This document shows positions 55,356-62,750 of a stretch of 64,000 nucleotides of DNA, piece after piece. The first letter of the stretch is position 1; each line of letters opens with the position of its first letter. The stretch comes from Bradyrhizobium semiaridum (GTDB lineage: Bacteria; Pseudomonadota; Alphaproteobacteria; Rhizobiales; Xanthobacteraceae): contig NZ_JAGKJJ010000010.1 of the NCBI RefSeq assembly GCF_020329505.1, positions 1 to 64,000 on the forward strand, read 5' to 3'. Made by a program: the position numbers and the translations under genes. The notes under the pieces are model-generated. The model did not search any database. It saw only the letters and a program-made list of their open reading frames with translations, and had not been told where the DNA came from.

Positions 55356-56519
55356 GTGACATCGAGCGAAGCGAGCGCGGAGGCGGCCAGGCCGTTGCCT
55401 GAACCGGCCGTCTCGGACATGCCATTGCTGCGCATCGAAGGCGTCGCCAAATCGTTCGGCAATTTCCGTGCGGTCGACACGTTCTCGCTCGATATCCGGG
55501 CCGGCGAGTTCTTCGCGCTGCTCGGCCCGAGCGGCTGCGGCAAGACCACGCTGCTGCGCATGCTCGCCGGTTTCGAGACCCCGGACGAGGGCCGCATCCT
55601 GCTCGGCGGCAACGACATCGCCCATGTGTTGCCGCATGAGCGGCCCGTCAACATGATGTTCCAGAACTATGCGCTGTTCCCGCATCTATCGGTGCGCGAC
55701 AACATCGCCTTCGGCCTCAGGCGTGCCGGCATGCCGCGCGCCGAGATCGCGACCCGCGTCGCGGAGATGGTCGCGCTGGTCAGGCTGGAGGGGATGGAGA
55801 AGCGCAAGCCGGATCAGCTCTCCGGCGGACAGCGGCAGCGCGTCGCCTTGGCGCGCTCGCTGGCGCGGCGGCCGCAGGTGCTGCTGCTCGACGAGCCGCT
55901 CGCCGCCCTCGACAAGAAGCTGCGCGAGAGCACGCAAGGAGAGCTGATGGAGTTGCAGCGCCGGCTCGGCATGACCTTCATCATCGTCACCCACGACCAG
56001 GAGGAGGCGATGACGATGGCCGGCCGGATCGGCGTGATGGATGCGGGCCGCCTGGTCCAGGTCGCGACCCCGCGCAATCTCTACGAGGCGCCGGCGACGC
56101 GCTGGATCGCCGGGTTCGTCGGCGACATCAACCTGTTCGACGGCCAGGTGATCGCCAGCGGGCACAGCCGCCTGACCGTTTCGACCGCGGAGGCCGGTAC
56201 GCTCACGGTCTCGGAATTGTGGCCGCCGGTGACGAAGAACGTGGTCAGCGTCGCGATCCGACCCGAGAAGGTCAAGCTGTCGCGCCGCGCGCCGGCCAAC
56301 GGCGAGGGCGACGCGCAGACGATCAATCGCCTCGACGGCGTGGTCGCGGACGTCAACTATCTCGGCGGCGTGACCACCTACAAGGTGCGGCTGGAATCCG
56401 GAGCCATCCTGCGCGCGTCGATGGCCAACACCGCACGGCTCGACGTCGATGCCTATCTGGCCGGCCAGCGGGTGGTGGCGTGGTTCACCGCCGACGACTG
56501 CCTGGTGCTGGAGCAATGA
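55356..56519 (+). CDS. potG: ABC transporter ATP-binding protein, PotG/PotA type
   Basis: ATPase of a spermidine/putrescine-type importer. The 387-residue product has Walker A GPSGCGKTT, Q-loop FQNYALFPH, signature LSGGQRQRVALARSL, Walker B VLLLDEPLAALD and H-loop VTHDQEEAMTMA. A C-terminal TOBE domain follows (about 290-385). The GTG at 55356 gives an N-terminal extension of about 20 residues; an ATG at 55419 is an alternative start. It heads a three-gene operon with potH and potI (four- and one-base overlaps). The binding-protein gene (potF) is not present. Confidence 0.9.
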   Translation: MTSSEASAEAARPLPEPAVSDMPLLRIEGVAKSFGNFRAVDTFSLDIRAGEFFALLGPSGCGKTTLLRMLAGFETPDEGRILLGGNDIAHVLPHERPVNMMFQNYALFPHLSVRDNIAFGLRRAGMPRAEIATRVAEMVALVRLEGMEKRKPDQLSGGQRQRVALARSLARRPQVLLLDEPLAALDKKLRESTQGELMELQRRLGMTFIIVTHDQEEAMTMAGRIGVMDAGRLVQVATPRNLYEAPATRWIAGFVGDINLFDGQVIASGHSRLTVSTAEAGTLTVSELWPPVTKNVVSVAIRPEKVKLSRRAPANGEGDAQTINRLDGVVADVNYLGGVTTYKVRLESGAILRASMANTARLDVDAYLAGQRVVAWFTADDCLVLEQ

Positions 56520-57430
56520 GCGCGCGCCGCATCTTCGCCCGGCCGGCGCGGTTTGCCGCGATCGCGCCCTATGTCTGGATGGTGCTGTTCTTCCTGGTGC
56601 CGTTCGGCTTCGTGCTGAAGATCAGCCTGTCGCAGACTGCGATCGCACAGCCGCCCTACACGCCGGTGTTCGATGTCGCCGAGGGCCGCGCGGCGCTGGC
56701 CGCGGCCTTCGCGCAATTGTCGTTCGACAATTTCAGGCTGCTGCTCTCCGACAACCTCTACATCCTGTCCTATCTGCGCAGCCTCGTCGTCGCGGTGAGC
56801 GCGACGCTGATCCTGCTCGTGATCGGCTATCCGATCGCCTACGGCATGGCCCGGCTGCCGCGGCGCTGGCAGGGCGTCGCGATGATGCTGGTGATCGTGC
56901 CGTTCTGGACCTCGTTCCTGATCCGCATCTATGCCTGGATCAACATCCTGCAGCATGACGGCCTGCTCAATCAGATCCTGTTGGCGCTGCATATCGTCTC
57001 CGCGCCTCTGGTTTGGCTGTCGACCGACAGCGCGATGTATCTCGGCATCGTCTATTCCTATCTGCCGTTCATGATCCTGCCGCTCTATGCGACGCTGTCG
57101 CGGATGGATGCATCGCTGCTCGAAGCGGCGAACGATCTCGGCGCCTCGCCGCTCAAGGCGTTCTGGCTGGTGACGTTTCCGCTGTCGCTGCCGGGCGTCG
57201 GGGCCGGCGCGCTGCTCTGTTTCATTCCGATCGTCGGCGAGTTCGTGATCCCCGATCTGCTTGCCGGCTCCGGCTCGCTGATGATTGGGCAGACGCTGTG
57301 GCTCGAGTTCTTCACCAACAAGGACTGGCCGGTCGCCTCCGCTGCCGCGGTCGCGCTGCTGCTGCTGCTGGTGCCGCCGCTCGTGCTGTACGACCGCCTG
57401 CAACGGCGGCAGCTGGCGGGGAGGAACTGA
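56516..57430 (+). CDS. potH: Polyamine-type ABC transporter permease, PotH-like
   Basis: Inner-membrane subunit. The 304-residue product has six helices and the EAA-loop that docks to the ATPase: EAANDLGASPLKAFWLVTFPLSLPG. Start ATG overlaps the ATPase stop (ATGA) and has GGAG upstream. Substrate is inferred from family; spermidine and putrescine are likely but related importers for other cations exist. Confidence 0.9.
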   Translation: MSARRIFARPARFAAIAPYVWMVLFFLVPFGFVLKISLSQTAIAQPPYTPVFDVAEGRAALAAAFAQLSFDNFRLLLSDNLYILSYLRSLVVAVSATLILLVIGYPIAYGMARLPRRWQGVAMMLVIVPFWTSFLIRIYAWINILQHDGLLNQILLALHIVSAPLVWLSTDSAMYLGIVYSYLPFMILPLYATLSRMDASLLEAANDLGASPLKAFWLVTFPLSLPGVGAGALLCFIPIVGEFVIPDLLAGSGSLMIGQTLWLEFFTNKDWPVASAAAVALLLLLVPPLVLYDRLQRRQLAGRN

Positions 57431-58245
57431 TGGCGCGCCCGGTCACCAGCATCACGCGCTTCAATATGACCGCGCTGGCGCTGGGGCTGGCGTTCCTCTA
57501 TCTGCCGATCGTCATCCTGGTGATCTACTCCTTCAACGCCTCGCGGCTGGTCACGGTGTGGGGCGGCTGGTCGCTGCGCTGGTACCAAGAGTTCTTCAAC
57601 GACCGCGCCATGTTGGAGGCGGCCTGGATGAGTCTGTCGGTCGCCGCGGTGTCGGCGACGCTGGCGACGTTGTTGGGGACGCTGGCGGCAATCGGGCTGG
57701 CGCGCGGCGAACGGTTCCACGGCCGGGCGCTGTTCTCGGGGATGCTGTATTCGCCGCTTGTCATGCCGGAGGTGATCTCCGGCCTGTCGCTGCTGCTGAT
57801 GTTCGTGGCGTTCAGCATCGAGCGCGGCTTCTGGACGGTGACGATCGCCCACACCACGCTGACGATGTGCTTCGTCACCGTCGTGGTGCAGTCGCGCCTC
57901 GTCACACTCGACCGCAGCCTGGAGGAGGCCGCGATGGATCTCGGCTGCGATCCGGTGCGCGCCTTCCTGCTGGTCACGCTGCCGCAGATCGCACCCGCGA
58001 TCGTCGCGGGCTGGATGCTGGCGTTCGTGTTGTCGCTCGACGACGTCGTGATCGCGAGCTTCACCACCGGGCCCGGCTCGGCGACGCTGCCGATCCGGAT
58101 CTATTCCGAGGTCCGGCTCGGCGTGAAGCCCGAGATCAATGCGATCTGCACGCTGGTGATCGCGCTGATCGCGGTGATCATCGTGGTGGCCTCGTTCGCC
58201 TCGAAACTGTCGAACGCCCGGGGCGAGAACGCTGCGCCGCTGTGA
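57430..58245 (+). CDS. potI: Polyamine-type ABC transporter permease, PotI-like
   Basis: Second permease of the importer. The 271-residue product has six helices, with EEAAMDLGCDPVRAFLLVTL as the ATPase-docking loop and SLDDVVIASFTTGPGSATLP near the end, both typical of PotC/PotI. GGGGAGG precedes the ATG, which shares one base with the potH stop (TGATG). It ends the operon. Confidence 0.9.
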   Translation: MARPVTSITRFNMTALALGLAFLYLPIVILVIYSFNASRLVTVWGGWSLRWYQEFFNDRAMLEAAWMSLSVAAVSATLATLLGTLAAIGLARGERFHGRALFSGMLYSPLVMPEVISGLSLLLMFVAFSIERGFWTVTIAHTTLTMCFVTVVVQSRLVTLDRSLEEAAMDLGCDPVRAFLLVTLPQIAPAIVAGWMLAFVLSLDDVVIASFTTGPGSATLPIRIYSEVRLGVKPEINAICTLVIALIAVIIVVASFASKLSNARGENAAPL

Positions 58246-58254
58246 GGCAGGCGA

Positions 58255-59241
58255 TCAGGCCTGCTTGCGCCGCTTGGCTGTTTTTGCCGCGGTGGAACGG
58301 GCCGGCGCCGTGCCCGCAACGCCATGCCGGACCAGGCCCACGACGCCGATCTGGATGGCGCCGCCGAGCTGGCGCAGCGCCAGGCTGTTGAGCGGAAATT
58401 CGAGCAGGATGTGGGTCAGGCTCAGCGCCAGCAGCACGGTGAAGCCGAACGCGTAGTCATAGAAATACAGCGCGGTCGATCCCGCGCTTGCCGCGGCGAC
58501 CAGCGCCAGCCGCGAACGCGGGATGTCCGCCCAGCGGATCACGTCGGCTTTGATGAACCAGTTGAGGTAGTGATAGCTGTAGACAAAGGCGAGCAGGCTG
58601 GTCAGCCGCGTGTCGAGGGCGAGGCCCGGAATGCCGAACAGCCGGCTCAGCGCCGGGCCGACATTGCCGAAATACTCTCTTGCCGCCTGGGCGAAGCTCG
58701 GGATCCGGATCTCGGCGGTCGGCGGCGCCAGCAGGATCACCGTGATCGCGACGAGATAGGCGACCACCAGCATCGCCTGGGTCAGGCTGCTGGAGCGCCA
58801 GGCGCCGAGCGTCATGAACACCAGCGTGAACAGCGAGACGTGCACCAGCGTCGGAATCAGGATGCCGGCCACTGCGAACGAGGCGCCGTTCGCATACATG
58901 ATCGCCGCAAGCCCAATCGCGACCATGAGCAGCACCATGCTCTCGACCGCCGATTTGGTCGCCGCCAGCATCGCGCAGCCGACCAACGCAATCCACATCG
59001 CAAAGCCGAACCAGGACGCGTTCTCGATCAGCGCGGCGACGATGGCGAGCACAACGAGCACGATCGCGATGCCGCGGTGGGGCAGAAAATAGCTGCGGTC
59101 GTGAAGCCAGGATATCTCGGTGAAATAATGGGCGGGGCCCAGCACCACATAGACCAGCAGCAACAGCTCGAACGGAACGAGATAGGCGACAGCGAACGCA
59201 AGCAGCAGCAAGCCGAGATGGATTGCGTCGTTGGTCCGCAT
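58255..59241 (-). CDS. Polytopic membrane protein with conserved His residues, uncharacterised
   Basis: I do not recognise a family. The 328-residue product has about nine helices and a basic Ala/Arg/Lys-rich tail. His-containing motifs sit at helix ends: VLGPAHYFTEISWLHDRSYF, YSYHYLNWFIKADVIRW and LTHILLEFPLN. The pattern faintly recalls Brp/Blh carotenoid oxygenases, which use His-ligated iron in a membrane fold, but motif spacing differs, so I do not assign it. The start is the ATG at 59241. It is convergent with potI and lies downstream of a sugar ABC operon. Confidence 0.75.
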   Translation of the reverse strand: MRTNDAIHLGLLLLAFAVAYLVPFELLLLVYVVLGPAHYFTEISWLHDRSYFLPHRGIAIVLVVLAIVAALIENASWFGFAMWIALVGCAMLAATKSAVESMVLLMVAIGLAAIMYANGASFAVAGILIPTLVHVSLFTLVFMTLGAWRSSSLTQAMLVVAYLVAITVILLAPPTAEIRIPSFAQAAREYFGNVGPALSRLFGIPGLALDTRLTSLLAFVYSYHYLNWFIKADVIRWADIPRSRLALVAAASAGSTALYFYDYAFGFTVLLALSLTHILLEFPLNSLALRQLGGAIQIGVVGLVRHGVAGTAPARSTAAKTAKRRKQA

Positions 59242-59321
59242 TGCCGAATGGTTTCCCTGCCGCGAAGTCTCCCTATGGGTCTTTCGACCGACGCGGTTGG
59301 TTCAACCGGACGATGCGCTCC

Positions 59322-60173
59322 TTACGACTTCACCGCGCCGGCGGTCAGGCCGCCGACCATGTAGCGCTTGAAGGCGTAATAGACCGCGGCCGGCGGCAGC
59401 GCGTAGATGAAGCCGGTGGTCATCAACAGCTCCCACGGTGAATCGTCGGCGGCGAGGAAGTTGCCGAGCGCGACCGGGAGCGTGATGTCGGTGTCCTTCG
59501 ACAGCAGCAGGAATGCGTAGAGATACTCGTTCCAGGCGAGCAGGATCGCGTAGGTGCCGACCGCGACCAGCGAGGGCATCATCAACGGTACATAGACCAG
59601 GCGGAACAGCTGCAGCGTGGTGGCGCCGTCCATCGTCGCGGCTTCATCCAGCTCGACCGGCAGCTTGTCGGAGGCCTGCTTCAGCACCCAGATCGCGTAG
59701 GGCGAAGCGATCGTCACCATCGCCAGGATCAGCGACCAATGATTGTTGAGCAGGCCGTAATTGCCCATGGTGCGGTACATCGGCACGGCGAGGAATGCCG
59801 CCGGGATGAAATAGGTGAACAGTGCGAGGTTCATCACGGCGCGGCCGCCGGGCACCCGCAGCCGCGAGATCGAGAACGCGGCGGCGGTGGCGACGAACAG
59901 CGTCAGCGCGCCGGCGGCGAGCGCGATCACGGTCGAATTCCAGAACTGGATCCAGAAGTCGCGCAGGAAGTAATGCTGCTGGTGGAACACGATCGAGAAA
60001 TTGTGCAGCGTCGGATGCGCCGGCCACAGCTTGCCGGAGAACGCGTCCTCCTTCGGCGAGATCGCGAACAGGAACATGTGGTAGATCGGGATCATGGTCC
60101 AGATGAAGACAGGGATGCCGATCAGCAGCAGCTTGGCTTCGGTGCCGACTTCGCGGAGGGTGGGCAGCTTCAT
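59322..60173 (-). CDS. Carbohydrate ABC transporter permease, MalG type
   Basis: Inner-membrane permease. The 283-residue product has six helices, with the EAA loop DEAATMDGATTLQLFRLVYVP docking to an ATPase and AVPMYRTMGNYGLLNNHWSL typical of CUT1 importers. Its ATG at 60173 overlaps the stop of the upstream permease (ATGA). No ATPase gene is in this operon, so a shared MsmK/UgpC-like ATPase elsewhere is likely to energise it. Confidence 0.92.
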   Translation of the reverse strand: MKLPTLREVGTEAKLLLIGIPVFIWTMIPIYHMFLFAISPKEDAFSGKLWPAHPTLHNFSIVFHQQHYFLRDFWIQFWNSTVIALAAGALTLFVATAAAFSISRLRVPGGRAVMNLALFTYFIPAAFLAVPMYRTMGNYGLLNNHWSLILAMVTIASPYAIWVLKQASDKLPVELDEAATMDGATTLQLFRLVYVPLMMPSLVAVGTYAILLAWNEYLYAFLLLSKDTDITLPVALGNFLAADDSPWELLMTTGFIYALPPAAVYYAFKRYMVGGLTAGAVKS

Positions 60174-61042
60174 CGCGACAACCGTTTCATCATGAAATAG
60201 ACCAGCGGCAGCACGAACGGCATGGCGCAGACGATCGAGGCCATCGCGAGCGAGAGCTGATCCAGCCTGAGATAGCGGATGCCGAGCGTCGACAGCACGT
60301 GGGTGAGATCGGCGGGGCCGCCGCCGGTGAGCAGGTAGACGCTGTTGAAGTCCCCGAGGGTCCAGATCATCGAGAGCAGCGTGCAGGTGACGTACAGCGT
60401 CTGCATCGACGGCCAGGTGATGTATTTGAACTTCTGCCACCAGTTGGCGCCGTCGACGTCGGACGCCTCGTACAGATCGTGCGAGATGGCGAGCCGGCCG
60501 GTCAGCAGAATGAGGGTCCAGAACGGCAGCGATTTCCAGATGTGCACGCCGATCGCCATCGCGAGAGCGACCGACGGATCGTTCAGCCAGTTCGGGCCGT
60601 CGTCGCCGGTGAATTTGAAGATCAGCTGGTTGACTACCCCCCATTCGGGATTGAGCATGAACCGCACCGACAGGATGGTCGGGATCGACGGCACCGCCCA
60701 GGGCAGGATGAAGATCACCGACAGCCATTTGATCCAGGGCCGCTGCTGGGCAAAGAAGCCGGACAGGAACAGCGCGATCAGCATCTTGATGTTGATGCCG
60801 ATGACCAGGAAGATCAGCGTGTTGACCGCGGCGCGCGCGAAGATCGGGTCGTGATAGAGCGCGACATAGCTCGCCGGGTGGCGCGCCAGCCATAGGCCGT
60901 AGCCGACCGGATAGACCACGAAGGCGAGGAACACGAGCAGATAGGGCGCAAGCAGCACGATGCCCCAGACCTGCGGCGGCGACAGCCGCGCCGACAGCGG
61001 CGGGCCTGGCAATGCTTGATCGCCGGAAAGCGTGATCGCCAT
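60170..61042 (-). CDS. Carbohydrate ABC transporter permease, MalF type
   Basis: The partner permease. The 290-residue product has six helices, with an EAA-type loop (YEASDVDGANWWQKFKYITWP) and FNSVYLLTGGGPADLTHVLS, typical of MalF/UgpA-like subunits. It follows the binding-protein gene across a 170-base gap filled by a palindromic repeat. The start is the ATG at 61042; no strong ribosome site is visible. Confidence 0.92.
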   Translation of the reverse strand: MAITLSGDQALPGPPLSARLSPPQVWGIVLLAPYLLVFLAFVVYPVGYGLWLARHPASYVALYHDPIFARAAVNTLIFLVIGINIKMLIALFLSGFFAQQRPWIKWLSVIFILPWAVPSIPTILSVRFMLNPEWGVVNQLIFKFTGDDGPNWLNDPSVALAMAIGVHIWKSLPFWTLILLTGRLAISHDLYEASDVDGANWWQKFKYITWPSMQTLYVTCTLLSMIWTLGDFNSVYLLTGGGPADLTHVLSTLGIRYLRLDQLSLAMASIVCAMPFVLPLVYFMMKRLSR

Positions 61043-61075
61043 GGTTCGCTAACTCGTCCTCGTCTCTCTCTTATA

Positions 61076-61205
61076 CCTCGCCCCGCTTGCGGGGAGAGGT
61101 CGAAGCCGAAGGCTTCGGGTGAGGGGGTACGGACTGTCCACGCGCATCACTCGCGGAGAGCCCCTCACCCCGACCCTCTCCCCGCGAAGAGCGGGGAGAG
61201 GGGGA
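61076..61205. repeat. Palindromic repeat family B, copy 3 (inside an operon)
   Basis: CCTCGCCCCGCTTGCGGGGA and its partner near 61190-61205 are the outer arms; inner modules GGGTGAGGGG and CCCCTCACCCC also pair. Same architecture as the copies at 39416 and 51531. Here it sits between the binding-protein gene and its permease genes. Confidence 0.8.
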
Positions 61206-61212
61206 TTCATCA

Positions 61213-62598
61213 TCAGCCTGCGACTTGCTTGATGCGGGCGATCAGCTCGTCGACGGCCTTGTCCACCGGCACCTTCTCGCTGACGACGCGGTTCATGGCC
61301 TTGGCCCAGACGTTCTCGTTGTTCAGGATGGTGAACTTCCAGTTCTTGGTAAAGTCGAACGGCGCGGTGCCGCCGGTGAACTGATCGTAGACCGCCTTGC
61401 GATGCCGGTCAGCCTGCCAGAACGGGCTGGCCTGGCTGGCCTTGGTCACCGGGAACCAGCGGCCGAGCGCACCCTCGACATAGGGCCGCAAATTATCTTC
61501 CTGCATCAGGAATGCAATGAACTGCTTGCCCTCGGCCTTGTTCTTGGCATTGGCGAAGATCAGGCCGGTCTTGACGTCGGAGCGGTAGCGGATGGTCGAA
61601 CCATCCGGCGCCTTCGGGAACGACGCGGTGATGATGTCGTGCTCATAGGCCTGCTTGCCGGCGGCGCGCTGCGCGTCGGTGAGCGCCGGGTTGGTGGAAT
61701 CCTCGAACCACTTCGCCGCGATCGAGATCGTGAAGTTGTGGGTCATCACGATGGTCTTGTTGTGGAAGGCGACGTTGTTGTCGGGATCCTTCCAGGTCGT
61801 GGAGGAGGGCGGCGAGCACTGCTTGAGATAGGTGTCGGTGTAGTCCTTCAGCGCGTGGATCAGCCCGTCGCGCACCTTGGGATCGTCGACCAGGAGCTTG
61901 CCGTCGTCGTCGACCAGCTTGACGTGGTAGGCGTCCATGAAGGTGTAGAACGACTGGAAGCTGTCGGTGGATTCCACGCCCATCGGCTGGCCGACGCCGT
62001 AGATGCGCTGGCCGGTCGCCTTGCGGATCGCCGGCTGCACCTTGTCGCACCAGAACGTCCAGTAGTCCTCCCATTTGGTCGGGATGTCCGATGCCTTGAA
62101 GCCGGCCTTCTCCAGCAGGTCGCCCCAAATCTGGACGTGCATGCTCTGCTGCTTCAGCGGGAAGCCGTAATAGGCCTTCTTCTTGGCGACGTCGTTGTAA
62201 AGCAGCGCCGTCTCCAGCGTGTTCGGCGCGAACGCGTCCTTCATCGGCAGCAGGATGTCGGAGAGGTCCTCGAGCTTGCCCTCATAGGCCCATTTGCCCT
62301 GCGCCTGCACGTCGTAGCTGTCGGAATAGGCGACGTCGGGCACGGTGCCGGAATCCAGCGCCGCGACCGTCTTCGGAATCATGTCCTGGATCGCGTATTG
62401 CGACAATTCGACCTTGATGCCGGTCTTGGCCTCGAACTTCTTGATCGTCTCGATCAGCGCGTCGTCTTCGGACTTGTAAAATCCCTTGCCCCACCAGACG
62501 GTGATCGTCTTGCTCTGGGCCAAAGCGGGCGCGGTTGCGGCGAACAGGCCGACCGCAGCGACCGCGAGTGAAAGAGCACCAATAACCTTGGATCTCAC
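61213..62598 (-). CDS. Carbohydrate ABC transporter substrate-binding protein
   Basis: Periplasmic binding protein of the MalE/UgpB class. The 461-residue product has a signal peptide ending TAPALAQS, then KTITVWWGKGFYKSED and a two-lobed fold with DVAYSDSYDVQAQGKWAYEG and PLKQQSMHVQIWGD. I prefer the GTG at 62598, which has GAGGGAG six bases upstream, over the ATG at 62613, which lacks a ribosome site. The ligand is probably a sugar or polyol, by family. It heads the operon with two permeases. Confidence 0.9.
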   Translation of the reverse strand: MRSKVIGALSLAVAAVGLFAATAPALAQSKTITVWWGKGFYKSEDDALIETIKKFEAKTGIKVELSQYAIQDMIPKTVAALDSGTVPDVAYSDSYDVQAQGKWAYEGKLEDLSDILLPMKDAFAPNTLETALLYNDVAKKKAYYGFPLKQQSMHVQIWGDLLEKAGFKASDIPTKWEDYWTFWCDKVQPAIRKATGQRIYGVGQPMGVESTDSFQSFYTFMDAYHVKLVDDDGKLLVDDPKVRDGLIHALKDYTDTYLKQCSPPSSTTWKDPDNNVAFHNKTIVMTHNFTISIAAKWFEDSTNPALTDAQRAAGKQAYEHDIITASFPKAPDGSTIRYRSDVKTGLIFANAKNKAEGKQFIAFLMQEDNLRPYVEGALGRWFPVTKASQASPFWQADRHRKAVYDQFTGGTAPFDFTKNWKFTILNNENVWAKAMNRVVSEKVPVDKAVDELIARIKQVAG

Positions 62599-62750
62599 GT
62601 TATTCTCCCTCATGAGGCCGGCTTATTAACCGGTTGGATAAAACTCTAGCGCATGCCCGTGACCTGATCCAGATGGCGATGCCGCCGACTTGCGTAGGGG
62701 GCCGTCGTGACGCGCGCGTGAAGGCGCTATGCGGGCGATGCGCGCGGGGG

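Noticed and set aside
58255..59241. Assignment as a Brp/Blh carotenoid oxygenase
   Set aside because: Only scattered His-containing motifs agree; the spacing and diagnostic motifs do not match what I know of that family.
62599..62613. ATG at 62613 as start of the sugar-binding protein
   Set aside because: No ribosome site upstream, while GAGGGAG sits at ideal distance from the GTG at 62598.
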